From NCBI RefSeq assembly GCF_933509905.1, contig NZ_OW150024.1, positions 434,001 to 498,000 of the forward strand: a stretch of DNA of 64,000 nt, in the 5' to 3' direction. This document shows, piece after piece, positions 25,039 through 34,702 of this stretch. This stretch comes from Trichlorobacter ammonificans (lineage in GTDB: Bacteria > Desulfobacterota > Desulfuromonadia > Geobacterales > Pseudopelobacteraceae). The number at the start of each line of letters is the position of its first letter. Position 1 is the first letter of the stretch. The translations under genes were made by a program, and so were the position numbers. The notes under the pieces were generated by a model. The model was not told the DNA's origin, made no database searches, and was given only the letters and a program-made list of their open reading frames with translations.

Positions 25039-25068
25039 TTGCGTCGACGAGTATCTTTCGGCTAGTAT
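25039..25068 (+). promoter_or_regulatory. Candidate sigma-70 promoter for hemB
   Basis: TTGCGT (25039-25044), 18-bp spacer, TAGTAT (25063-25068), 38 bp before the ATG. The rest of the 241-bp gap 24865-25105 must also hold the ompA promoter, which I could not pinpoint. Confidence 0.45.
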
Positions 25069-25105
25069 TGGCCGGTATGCCACCAATCAGCAAGGAGACA
25101 TCCCC

Positions 25106-26080
<975 letters not shown>

Positions 26081-26087
26081 TCGTTGT

Positions 26088-26137
26088 GAGCGTGCCGCAC
26101 GCCTCTCCGGTTCAGGCCGGGAGCGTGCGGCACGCTC
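26088..26137. terminator. 15-bp perfect inverted repeat between hemB and uvrC, overlapping the uvrC 3' end
   Basis: GAGCGTGCCGCACGC (26088-26102) and GCGTGCGGCACGCTC (26123-26137), loop 20 nt. No T run follows on either strand, so it is not a textbook terminator, but position between convergent genes favours transcript ending or 3' end protection. The right arm encodes part of the last uvrC codons. Confidence 0.5.
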
Positions 26138-27947
26138 CGGCGATCGTTACCGCCAGTTCCGGCCCGATTCCTTCCACCGCTGCCAGCTCCTCCGGTGTTG
26201 CCCGACGCACCCCCTCCAGAGAGCCGAAGTGACGCAGCAGCAGCCGTTCCCGCCGCGGCCCGACGCCGGGGATGTCCCGCAGCGCCGACAGCAGCAGTTC
26301 CCGTTCCCGCAGGATGCGGTGATAGCCGACGGCAACACGGTGGGCCTCATCCCGGATAGCGGCCAGCAACCTGAGGGGGGCGCCGTCCTGGCGCAGCCTG
26401 ACCGGATTGCGGCGTCCCGGCAGAAACACCCGCTCCTCACTGCGCTCCACCGCAGCATCCCTGCCCCCCCCCCGCACCCGGCTCTTGGCCAGGGAAACCA
26501 CGGCAAACCGCTCCGCCATGCCCAGCTCTTCCAGTATCGCCAGGGTGCTGTTCAACTGGCCGATGCCGCCGTCCACCACCACCAGGTCCGGCACCCCCCA
26601 GCTCTCGATCCGCTCCGGGCTGAAGCGTCGGGCAAAGACCTCCCGCAGCATCGCAAAGTCGTCCTGTCCGGCAACACCCCTGATCCGGTAGCGCCGGTAG
26701 GCGGTGCGGTCCGGGGCCCCGTCGCGGAAGGCCACGCCGCTGCCCACCGAGTGGGCTCCCTGCAGGGTCGAGATGTCGTAGCACTCGATCCGGCGCGGCA
26801 GCGCCGGCAGCAGGAGCTTCCGTTGCAGCTCCTCCAGGGTTCGGGCGACCGATGACTCGGCAACCTCCCGCTCCTGCAGCGCAGCCTGGGCGTTGCGGAC
26901 CGCCAGCCCCACCAGCTCCGCCTTTGTCCCTCGCCGGGGACAGGAGAGCCGCACACTCTTCCCCTTCAGTTCCGTCAGCCATTCAGCCAGCACCGCGCCG
27001 TCCTCCGGCTCCAGCGGCAGCAGCAGTTCGTCCGGTATGGCCCGTTCACCGTCGTAGTGACGCCGGATGACGGCGGAGAGGGCATCGGCATCGTCCATGG
27101 CGCCGGAGCCGTGCAGCACCGTGCTGCCGGAAAGCACGCCGCCCCGCACAAAGAGCAGCGCCACTGCCAGCCGCTCCCCGTCGCGGGCCATCCCCAGCAC
27201 ATCGCAGTCCCCCCCCGTCGTCACCACCTTCTGGCGTTCCAGGGTCATGTCGACGGCCGTGAGCAGGTCCCGCCAGCGGGCCGCCTCCTCGTAGCGCAGC
27301 TCATCGGCGGCCCGCTTCATCCGCTGCCGGAAGCCGGCCACCAGATCGCGGCTTTTCCCCTCCAGAAACAGTGTTGCCCCCTCCACCAGCGACGCGTACT
27401 CCTCGGCCGAAATGAGGTTGTGGCAGGGGGCGCCGCACTGGCCGATCTGATGGTAGAGGCAGGGGCGGGGACGATTCATGCAGATCTTCAGGGGGTAGTG
27501 GCGCAGGGGAAACATCCGCTGCACCTGGCGCAAGACGTCCCGCGCCGCCGAGGCCGAGGCGTAGGGGCCGAAGTAACGGGCACCGTCGCGGACAACCTTG
27601 CGCACCACCGTAAAGCGGGGAAACCGCTCCCGCTGGTCGATCCGCAGTGAAAAGTAAGTCTTGTCGTCCTTCAGGTTGAGGTTGTAGCGGGGCTGATGCT
27701 GCTTGATCAGGGTGTTTTCCAGCAGCAGCGCCTCTTTTTCGGTGTCGGTGACCGTGAAGGTGATCTCGGCGACCCGGGCCATCAGAAAGCGCACCTGGGG
27801 GCGGCCGTCGGTGCTGCCGAAGTAACTCCGCACCCGCTGACGCAGGTTGCGGGCCTTGCCCACGTACAGGATCTCCCCCCGTTCGTCCTTCATCAGGTAG
27901 ACCCCCGGCTGGGTCGGAAAACGTCCTATGCTCTGCTTCATCTCCAT
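26112..27947 (-). CDS. uvrC: UvrABC excinuclease subunit C
   Basis: 611 residues from ATG 27947; a longer frame to 28037 adds 30 non-conserved residues and no ribosome site. N-terminal GIY-YIG nuclease (GVYLMKDERGEILYVGKARN), UVR motif (about 205-240), RNase H-like 5' nuclease domain (RIECYDIS, VVDGGIGQLN), and tandem helix-hairpin-helix at the end (DIPGVGPRRERLLLRHFGS, VEGIGPELA). It makes both incisions in nucleotide excision repair with UvrB. uvrA and uvrB are not in the window. Confidence 0.96.
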   Translation of the reverse strand: MEMKQSIGRFPTQPGVYLMKDERGEILYVGKARNLRQRVRSYFGSTDGRPQVRFLMARVAEITFTVTDTEKEALLLENTLIKQHQPRYNLNLKDDKTYFSLRIDQRERFPRFTVVRKVVRDGARYFGPYASASAARDVLRQVQRMFPLRHYPLKICMNRPRPCLYHQIGQCGAPCHNLISAEEYASLVEGATLFLEGKSRDLVAGFRQRMKRAADELRYEEAARWRDLLTAVDMTLERQKVVTTGGDCDVLGMARDGERLAVALLFVRGGVLSGSTVLHGSGAMDDADALSAVIRRHYDGERAIPDELLLPLEPEDGAVLAEWLTELKGKSVRLSCPRRGTKAELVGLAVRNAQAALQEREVAESSVARTLEELQRKLLLPALPRRIECYDISTLQGAHSVGSGVAFRDGAPDRTAYRRYRIRGVAGQDDFAMLREVFARRFSPERIESWGVPDLVVVDGGIGQLNSTLAILEELGMAERFAVVSLAKSRVRGGGRDAAVERSEERVFLPGRRNPVRLRQDGAPLRLLAAIRDEAHRVAVGYHRILRERELLLSALRDIPGVGPRRERLLLRHFGSLEGVRRATPEELAAVEGIGPELAVTIAGACRTLPA

Positions 27948-28097
27948 GGGGGCCGATTGTACCCCGCTCCACCCCAAAAGGGAAGGAGCCGTGCTGCCTG
28001 TTATCGAAGCAGTGCTGCACAGAAACCGCGCAGGCACCGCCGCCTAAAAAATCACCATCTGCCAGTTTTGTCGGCTACTTAGGTGGAAAATCCAGCT

Positions 28098-28113
28098 TGG
28101 CTGCCTTTTTGCA
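28098..28113 (+). promoter_or_regulatory. Sigma-54 promoter for amt
   Basis: TGGCTG (28098-28103), then TTGCA (28109-28113); GG and GC are exactly 10 bp apart and the -12 element is perfect. It lies 65 bp before the amt start at 28178, which fits nitrogen-regulated (NtrC-type) control. Confidence 0.65.
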
Positions 28114-28177
28114 AAGGTTACGCCGCTGCCGCCATCACCGGCAGGCATGCACACTTTTCCTTCAGGAGGCAACAACA

Positions 28178-29395
28178 ATGGAGTTGTCACCCCTTACCCC
28201 CTTGAAGCAAAGCGGCGATGTACTTTTCCTGATGCTGGGCGCGGTCATGGTCTTTGCCATGCATGCCGGCTTCGCCTTTCTGGAGGTGGGCACGGTCCGC
28301 AAGAAGAGCCAGGTGAACGCCTTCGTGAAGATTCTCACCGACTGGTCGGTCTCCACCGTGGTCTACTTCCTGATCGGCTTCCCCCTGGCCTACGGTATCT
28401 CCTTTCTCAAGCCGGCCGATGAGCTGCTCAAGGCGGCCCAGGGATACGACCTGGTCAAGTTTTTCTTCCTGCTCTGCTTTGCCGCCTGCATCCCGGCCAT
28501 CATCTCCGGCGGCATCGCCGAGCGGGCCAAGTTCTGGCCCCAGGTGATCGCCGGCGCCGTATTCGCCGGACTCTGCTATCCGCTGTTCGAATCCCTGGTC
28601 TGGGGCAGGAACGCCTCCTTTCTGCAGGGGCTGTTCAAGAGCATCGGCGGTGCGGAATTTCACGACTATGCCGGCTCGGTGGTAGTCCACTCCATTGGCG
28701 GCTGGCTCGCTCTGCCGGCGGTCCTGCTGCTGGGTGCCCGCCGGGGGCGCTACAGCCACGGCAGATCCCACCCGATTCCGGTCAGCAACATCCCCTTCCT
28801 GGCCCTGGGTTCCTGGATTCTGGCCATCGGCTGGTTCGGCTTCAACGTGATGAGCGCCGGCAACCTGGAAAAGATTTCCGGTCTGGTGGCGGTCAACTCG
28901 CTGCTGGCCATGGTGGGAGGGGTGTTGGCGGCACTGGTGGCGGGCAGAAACGATCCCGGCTTCATCCACAACGGCGCCCTGGCCGGCTTGATCGCCGTCT
29001 GTGCCGGCAGCGACCTGATGCATCCCCTGGGGGCACTGGCCACCGGCGCCATCGCGGCGGTGATCTTCGTCTACGGCTTCCAGTACGAGCAGGAAAAACT
29101 GAGGATCGACGACGTACTGGGGGTCTGGCCGCTGCACGGCGTGATCGGCACCTGGGGCGGCATTGCCGCCGGCATCTTCGGCCAGACTTGGCTGGGGGGG
29201 ATCGGCGGGGTCAGTTTCGTCTCGCAGGTGGCCGGCAGCCTTGTAGCCGTCCTCTTCGCCTGCGTCAGCGGTTTTGCCGTCTACGGCCTGCTGAAAAAGA
29301 CCATCGGCATCCGTCTCGACGATGAGGATGAGTTCAACGGACCGGACCTGGCGATCCACAAGATCGGCGCCTATCCCGAGGACAATATCCGCTGA
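28178..29395 (+). CDS. amt: Ammonium transporter, Amt family
   Basis: 405 residues from ATG 28178 (CAGGAGG upstream); the open frame from 28097 would overlap the sigma-54 promoter. About eleven membrane helices. The pore twin histidines are His171 (GSVVVHSIGG) and His320 (WPLHGVIGTWGG). FMLGAVMVFAMHAGFAFLEVG-type start and ISGGIAERAKFW are typical. Channel for NH4+/NH3 uptake across the inner membrane. No glnK/glnB gene follows, unlike the usual glnK-amt pair; the next gene starts 130 bp later with its own promoter. Confidence 0.94.
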   Translation: MELSPLTPLKQSGDVLFLMLGAVMVFAMHAGFAFLEVGTVRKKSQVNAFVKILTDWSVSTVVYFLIGFPLAYGISFLKPADELLKAAQGYDLVKFFFLLCFAACIPAIISGGIAERAKFWPQVIAGAVFAGLCYPLFESLVWGRNASFLQGLFKSIGGAEFHDYAGSVVVHSIGGWLALPAVLLLGARRGRYSHGRSHPIPVSNIPFLALGSWILAIGWFGFNVMSAGNLEKISGLVAVNSLLAMVGGVLAALVAGRNDPGFIHNGALAGLIAVCAGSDLMHPLGALATGAIAAVIFVYGFQYEQEKLRIDDVLGVWPLHGVIGTWGGIAAGIFGQTWLGGIGGVSFVSQVAGSLVAVLFACVSGFAVYGLLKKTIGIRLDDEDEFNGPDLAIHKIGAYPEDNIR

Positions 29396-29424
29396 ATCGT
29401 CACTATTCACGCCGCTTTCCACGG

Positions 29425-29454
29425 TTGACAAGGGACGGCGATCAATGCTATGAG
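29425..29454 (+). promoter_or_regulatory. Candidate sigma-70 promoter of the TPR/coiled-coil protein operon
   Basis: TTGACA (29425-29430), 18-bp spacer, TATGAG (29449-29454) preceded by TGC. It lies 72 bp before the GTG at 29526. Confidence 0.55.
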
Positions 29455-29525
29455 ATACGCATTTTATCCAAGTGTTTCTTGGCAGTTATCGTCTCTATCC
29501 CTGTCAACCGAGGAAAGGGTTTCCC

Positions 29526-31979
29526 GTGAAGATGCTCAAATACTGCCGCGCGGCGGCATCAGTGTTTGCATGCCTGGTTTTCGTCGTCCTGCTGAGCGTC
29601 TCCCCGGTTTCTGCCCAGGATACGGAAGATTCACGGCTTTTTCTCAGTGGTTTCAACGCCTACCAGCAGAAAGACTACGCCACTGCCGTCACCAGCCTGA
29701 ACGAAGTGCTCCAGAAATATCCCGACACCCCCCTGCGCGACATGACGCTCTTCTGGTTGGCCCGCGCCCATTTCAAGTCCGGAAACCAGCAGGAAGCAGC
29801 CCGTTTCATGGCTCGCTTCAACCGCGAGTATCCCGACAACCCGTTGCGCCAGACCGCCGAGGAGGAGCTGCAGGCGCTGGCCGCCCGGTACGAGCAGCAG
29901 TATCCCGCCGGTTCCGAGCCGGCTGATACCCGGGCTGTCGCGGCGGCCCGCGCGGCGGAACAGGAGCGGCTGCAGCGGGAGGCGGCCGAACGGCAGCGGC
30001 TGGCTGCGGCCAAGGCGGCAGAGGAGCAGGCCGCCCGCGAAAAAGCTGAGGCCGAGCGACGTGCAGCAGCGGAACGAGTGGCTCGCGAGAAGGCAGCCGC
30101 CGAACAGGCGCAACGGGAAGCGGCTGAAAAGACCGAGAAAGCTCGCTTGCAAAAGGTTGAGGAGGAACGGCTGGCCCGCGAACAACAACAGCGGGACGAA
30201 GCGGAGCGCGCACGGATTCTGAAGGCCAAGGCCGAAGAAGAGCGGCTGGCCCGCGAACGGGCTGAACGGATCGCCCGGACACAGGCGGAAGCCGAGAAGC
30301 AGGCCGCTGAGAGGGCGGAGCAGCAGGCCGCGGCCCAGAAGGCGGCAGCCGCCGAGCACGAGCGCCAGGTTCTGCGGGAAAAGGCCATTGCCGAGTACAA
30401 GGGGATCCTGGAACGCTATCCCGACTCCCCCGCAGCCCGCACCGCCGTCAACCGTCTCAAGGCACTGGGAGTCACCGTCGCCCAGCCGCAGCCGCGCGCT
30501 GCCGCCCCTGCACCGGCAGTCGCCGGCACGCAGGTACTGACCCTGGAGGTGGCACAGTACGCTGCTTTCGAATTCAAGCCGTCACTGCCGCTGCCCCCCG
30601 TGGAAGTGGCCAAACCGACGGTCCTTCCCTTCGAGATCGTCAACCGGGGTAACGGGCGGGACAGCTTCTTCCTCGCTTCCGGCTTCCCCACGGAGTTCGG
30701 AGTCCGCTTCGCCGCAGAAAGCGCGCCGGACCAGTCCATCAACCAGACGCCGCCCTTGGCGCCGGGCGAGACCTTCAGGGGACGCATGATCCTGACCGTC
30801 CCCGCCGCCACCATCGACGGCCTGCGCATGACCTACCCGATTCAGGCCGCGTCCCAGTACATGGCCGAAGCGAGCCAGAGCCGCGAGATTGCGCTTACCG
30901 CCTCTGCCCCGCTGCTGCGGGCGGTTGTGAAAACCGACAAGACGAACCTGATGCCCGGTGAGCGGACCCAGTACCGGATCACCGTCCTGAACGTCGGCTC
31001 GGCCGTGGCCCGCGACGTGACCCTGCGTATCAGCCATCCGCCCCAGCTTGAGCCCCAGGAGCCGACGGCCGGTGGCCTCCGCCAGGAGATGAAGGCCGCC
31101 CTGGTGCTGGACGGCATTCAGCTGAAACCCGGCGAACGGCGCGACGTCACCATCCCCTTTGCGGTGCGTGAGGACGCCCTGGCCCGCGAGGAGCTGATGG
31201 TGCGGGCCGACCTGATCAATACGCCGCTGCAGACCCGCAGCGCCTTCCTCTCCAACGTGGCCCATGTCCAGCCCGTGAGTTCGGTGGCGGTCCAGGTGGC
31301 GGATAGCCGGATTACCACCATCCCCGGCCAGGTGGTACGGGTACCGGTGACCGTGACCAACCGCGGCAACCTGCGGGAAAGTTTCAGCGTGGTGGCCGAT
31401 GTCCCCTCTTCCCAGAAGGTGACGGTCTACCACGACCTGAACCGCGACGGCAGCCGGCAGGCGGATGAACCGGAAATCGCCGCCATCGGCCCGCTGGGGC
31501 CCCGTGAGGAGGCGATGCTGCTGCTGGAAATCACCACTCCCCGCTCCGCCCAGGATGGTGCCGAGGCCGGGATTTCGGTCAGCGTGGCTCCCCAGTCCGG
31601 CAGTGCAACTCCCACCGTGGCCGCCAGTCGCATGATTTTCTCCCGCCCCGTGGTGCAGTTGGCCATGAAGGGACGGGACGGCCGCCTGATCCCGGGGGAG
31701 CTGCTGACCGTGGAGCTGGCCGTGGTCAACCAGGGCTCCAACCTGGCTCGTCTGGTGGAGGTTGCCACCACCTGGCCCGAGCAGATGGAGCTGGTAGCCA
31801 CCGAAGCGGCATCACAGAATGCAACCGGCGGCCTGACCTGGCGTTTCACCGAGCTGGGTGCCGGTGAGAAGCGGCTGGTCAAGGCATCCTTCCGTGTCAA
31901 GCCCAACACGGTGGTCGGCACGGGGCTGCAGTTGAAAAGCGTGCTGAGCTACCAGGATCAACTGGGGAACAGGTACTGA
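29526..31979 (+). CDS. Exported TPR / coiled-coil protein with repeated CARDB/DUF11-like beta domains
   Basis: 817 residues from GTG 29526 (GAGGAAAGGG site); ATG 29532 is possible. Signal peptide (SVFACLVFVVLLSVSPVSAQ). Residues about 37-130: tetratricopeptide repeats of the YbgF/BamD style (FLSGFNAYQQKDYATAVTSL). About 140-290: a highly charged Ala/Glu/Arg coiled coil (AAERQRLAAAKAAEEQAARE). A short TPR follows (IAEYKGILERYPDSPAA). The rest (about 330-817) is beta-rich with several NEW-type or CARDB-like domains (ITVLNVGSAVARDVTLRI, VTVTNRGNLRESFSV, LAVVNQGSNLARLVEV). Probably a large periplasmic or surface structural protein. No named family fits the whole. It is followed by the LysM gene after 2 bp. 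Confidence 0.8.
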   Translation: MKMLKYCRAAASVFACLVFVVLLSVSPVSAQDTEDSRLFLSGFNAYQQKDYATAVTSLNEVLQKYPDTPLRDMTLFWLARAHFKSGNQQEAARFMARFNREYPDNPLRQTAEEELQALAARYEQQYPAGSEPADTRAVAAARAAEQERLQREAAERQRLAAAKAAEEQAAREKAEAERRAAAERVAREKAAAEQAQREAAEKTEKARLQKVEEERLAREQQQRDEAERARILKAKAEEERLARERAERIARTQAEAEKQAAERAEQQAAAQKAAAAEHERQVLREKAIAEYKGILERYPDSPAARTAVNRLKALGVTVAQPQPRAAAPAPAVAGTQVLTLEVAQYAAFEFKPSLPLPPVEVAKPTVLPFEIVNRGNGRDSFFLASGFPTEFGVRFAAESAPDQSINQTPPLAPGETFRGRMILTVPAATIDGLRMTYPIQAASQYMAEASQSREIALTASAPLLRAVVKTDKTNLMPGERTQYRITVLNVGSAVARDVTLRISHPPQLEPQEPTAGGLRQEMKAALVLDGIQLKPGERRDVTIPFAVREDALAREELMVRADLINTPLQTRSAFLSNVAHVQPVSSVAVQVADSRITTIPGQVVRVPVTVTNRGNLRESFSVVADVPSSQKVTVYHDLNRDGSRQADEPEIAAIGPLGPREEAMLLLEITTPRSAQDGAEAGISVSVAPQSGSATPTVAASRMIFSRPVVQLAMKGRDGRLIPGELLTVELAVVNQGSNLARLVEVATTWPEQMELVATEAASQNATGGLTWRFTELGAGEKRLVKASFRVKPNTVVGTGLQLKSVLSYQDQLGNRY

Positions 31980-31981
31980 CG

Positions 31982-32614
31982 ATGAGAAACGACATCTTCC
32001 TGACGGCAGCCGCACTTTCCCTGCTTCTCGCTTCCGTGGCCGGCAGCAGGGAGTACCTCTACACTCCCGCTCCGGCAGACCCGTCGGCCGCACCAGCCGC
32101 CGACGGCGTGCTGGTGCGCGAAGTTACGGTCAGAAAGGGAGATACCCTCTACCAGCTCTCCCGGCAGTTTTCCGGCAGGGGGAGTTACTACCCCCAGATC
32201 CTCCTCTTCAATGAGCTGAAGAATCCCAACCTCATCTATCCGGGTAATGTCTTGCGCATACCGGTCGGCCACCGCGGTGTCACGGCGGAGACCTCCTCCG
32301 CCAGACATGCGGCAGAGCCGCCGGCATCCCGCCACCCCGTGGCGGCTCCGGCGAAGCAGCAGCCCGGCACGTCGCCGGTGTCGCGGAAAAAGGCCGCAGA
32401 GCGCACGCCAACGGCTTCCCCTGCCCAGCCACCCACCCCAACCGCAACGGAACGCAGTCGCTACGCCGGTATCGAGGCAGCCCTGCGCGCGGGGGACTGC
32501 CGGGCTGCACTGCCGCTTCTGGACAGCTTTATCGCAGACTACCCCGACTCTCCCCTGACCCCGGAAGCAGCCCTGAACCGGGCCGAATGCTATCTGAAAA
32601 TTTCCTCGCCGTAA
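31982..32614 (+). CDS. LysM-domain exported protein
   Basis: 210 residues. N-terminal hydrophobic segment (FLTAAALSLLLASVAGS), then a LysM domain at about 44-95 (VTVRKGDTLYQLSRQFSG, NPNLIYPGNVLRIP) that binds peptidoglycan, a Pro/Ala-rich linker, and a C-terminal single TPR-like piece (GDCRAALPLLDSFIADYPDSPLTPEAAL) of YbgF type. ATG lies 2 bp after the previous stop, so it is coupled to the large TPR protein. The pair likely works at the cell wall. A hairpin follows at 32615. Confidence 0.83.
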   Translation: MRNDIFLTAAALSLLLASVAGSREYLYTPAPADPSAAPAADGVLVREVTVRKGDTLYQLSRQFSGRGSYYPQILLFNELKNPNLIYPGNVLRIPVGHRGVTAETSSARHAAEPPASRHPVAAPAKQQPGTSPVSRKKAAERTPTASPAQPPTPTATERSRYAGIEAALRAGDCRAALPLLDSFIADYPDSPLTPEAALNRAECYLKISSP

Positions 32615-32657
32615 CGGCGTCCGGAACCGGAGCGGTGCCGGTCCTTCCCGGACGCCG
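32615..32657 (+). terminator. Hairpin after the LysM gene
   Basis: CGGCGTCCGG (32615-32624) and CCGGACGCCG (32648-32657), perfect 10-bp arms with a 23-nt GC-rich loop that can pair further. There is no T run, so termination is uncertain. Confidence 0.4.
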
Positions 32658-32731
32658 CACCGGCGGCGCCTGACGGCGCTTCGCCCCCTCACCCGTCGCA
32701 TGGAAGCGGCATATCGCACGCGAGGTCTGCC

Positions 32732-34702
32732 ATGCCCCTTGTTCGCCTGATTGTGATTGTTTCCCTCCTGCTGCTCACCCATCAACCACTGCTCGCTCTT
32801 CCGGCCGCCCCGCCGGCAGGCTCCTACAAGGAACGGGAGCTGATTGTCCGCTTCAGGGACCAGCGCCAGGCGGCGTCAACCGTTGCGGCCCGCACGTCAT
32901 CGGTCATGCGTGCCTATAAGCGCCTTTCCCTGCACCATATCCGACTGCCGGCCGGAACTTCCGTCACCGATGCCCTGGCAGCGTACCGCAACGACCCCAA
33001 CGTGCTCTACGCCGAGCCCAACTACCGGGTGCGCAAGCTGGCCATCCCGAACGATCCCCTCTTTTCGCAGCAGTGGAATCTGGCCCTGACCTCCGCCGGC
33101 AGCGCGTGGGATCTGACCACCGGCAGCAGGAACATAAACGCCGTCATCGTGGCGATCCTGGACACCGGCATCGCCTATACCCATCCCGATCTGGCCCAGA
33201 ACCTCTGGACCAACCCCGGCGAGATCTGCAACGACGGCATCGACAACGACGGCAACGGCATCGTGGACGACTGCTACGGCGCCAATTTCAAGGGCACCAC
33301 CACCAGCGGCAACCCCTGGGACGACGATACCCGCGACAGTCACGGCACCCACCTTGCCGGTATCGTCGGTGCGGTGGGCGGCAACGGCCTGGGAGTAAGC
33401 GGCATCAACTGGGCGGCCCGGATCATGGCCGTCAAATTCCTCCATGGGCCGGACGGGCTCGGCGATCTTTCCGATGCCCTGGAGGGGGTCGAGTACGCCC
33501 TTGCCAAAGGTGCGCGGATCATCAACATGAGCTTCGAGGTGGAAAGCGACTCCCGGGCGTTGCGTGACGCCGTTGCCGCCGCCGACGCTGCCGGTGTGCT
33601 GGTGGTCAGCGCTGCGGGAAACGCTGCCCAAAGCCTGGACCTGTTCCCCGTCTACCCCGCCGCGATCCGCTCCGCCAACAACATCGCTGCGGCCGCCTCC
33701 ACCGTGACCGACATTCTGGCGTCCTACTCCAACTACGGCCGCCGCACCGTCGATCTGGCGGCCCCCGGCGGAGAGCTCACCGGCACCACGCGCGCCATTC
33801 TGAGTACCGCCTGGCTGGATGGCGGCACAACCCTCTATTACGCCATCGCCGGCAGCTCCATGGCTGCTCCCCATGTAAGCGGCGCAGCGGCGCTGCTCTG
33901 GAACCTGCATCCTTCCCTGTCGGCCTACCAGGTCAGGGCCCGTCTGATGAACGGTGTCGACCAGCTCGCTCCCTTTGGCACGACCACCCTCAGCGGCGGC
34001 CGGCTGAACCTGGTCAAGGCGCTGAACACCGGCGATCTGCCGACAATTTTTAACGTGACCCCCTGGACCCTGACGGCCGGCGGTACCGTTAGCATCAGCG
34101 GTGTCAACTTCGGCAGCAGTTCGGGCCTGCTCTCGCTGGGCAGCATGCCGCTCAATATTCTTACCTGGACTGACAGAACCATCACGGCGACCGTGCCCCC
34201 CACGGCGACAAGCGGTGTGCTTTCCGTCAACGGCAGTAACGGCTTTCCCCTCACGGTTACCAGCAGCACCACTGGCGGCGGTAGCGATGGCGGGGGCAGC
34301 AGCGGCGGTGATACCGGTAGCGGCGGCGATACCGGGGGCGGCAGCAACGGCAGCACCGGCGGAGGGGGGGGCGGCGGTGGCGGCTGTTTCATCGCCACGG
34401 CTGCCTGGGGCAGTCCGCTGCATCCCAAGGTGGCACTGCTCAGGTCATTTCGCGACCAGCACCTGCTGACCAACGGGCCGGGGCGTCTCTTTGTGCGGGC
34501 CTACTACGCCGTGAGCCCCCCGCTGGCCGACGTCATTGCCCGGCACGAGCAGTTGCGCAGTGCTGCCCGCTGGGCATTGACCCCGCTGGTGCTGACGGTC
34601 GAATATCCGCTCCCGGCGTGCGTACTCCTGCTGGCAGCTGTCCTGCTGGGTGCGGCGCCGCTCCTGTACCGGAGATTGCCGCCCTCCCGCACGACACCGT
34701 GA
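32732..34702 (+). CDS. Exported S8 (subtilisin-like) serine protease with IPT/TIG domain and CFI-box C-terminal signal
   Basis: 656 residues. Signal peptide ([17 protein letters not shown]), inhibitor-I9-like propeptide (about 30-100), peptidase S8 with Asp144 (ILDTGIA), His204 (SHGTHLAG) and Ser376 (GSSMAAPH), and a calcium-type loop [18 protein letters not shown]. Then an IPT/TIG immunoglobulin-like domain (about 430-510), a Gly/Ser-rich stretch, and from Cys552 the [11 protein letters not shown] box with [10 protein letters not shown] and a terminal hydrophobic helix ([16 protein letters not shown]). This C-terminus matches the CFI-box-CTERM sorting class. Cell-surface or secreted protease. 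Its stop overlaps the GTG start of selB by 4 nt (GTGA). Confidence 0.9.
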   Translation: MPLVRLIVIVSLLLLTHQPLLALPAAPPAGSYKERELIVRFRDQRQAASTVAARTSSVMRAYKRLSLHHIRLPAGTSVTDALAAYRNDPNVLYAEPNYRVRKLAIPNDPLFSQQWNLALTSAGSAWDLTTGSRNINAVIVAILDTGIAYTHPDLAQNLWTNPGEICNDGIDNDGNGIVDDCYGANFKGTTTSGNPWDDDTRDSHGTHLAGIVGAVGGNGLGVSGINWAARIMAVKFLHGPDGLGDLSDALEGVEYALAKGARIINMSFEVESDSRALRDAVAAADAAGVLVVSAAGNAAQSLDLFPVYPAAIRSANNIAAAASTVTDILASYSNYGRRTVDLAAPGGELTGTTRAILSTAWLDGGTTLYYAIAGSSMAAPHVSGAAALLWNLHPSLSAYQVRARLMNGVDQLAPFGTTTLSGGRLNLVKALNTGDLPTIFNVTPWTLTAGGTVSISGVNFGSSSGLLSLGSMPLNILTWTDRTITATVPPTATSGVLSVNGSNGFPLTVTSSTTGGGSDGGGSSGGDTGSGGDTGGGSNGSTGGGGGGGGGCFIATAAWGSPLHPKVALLRSFRDQHLLTNGPGRLFVRAYYAVSPPLADVIARHEQLRSAARWALTPLVLTVEYPLPACVLLLAAVLLGAAPLLYRRLPPSRTTP

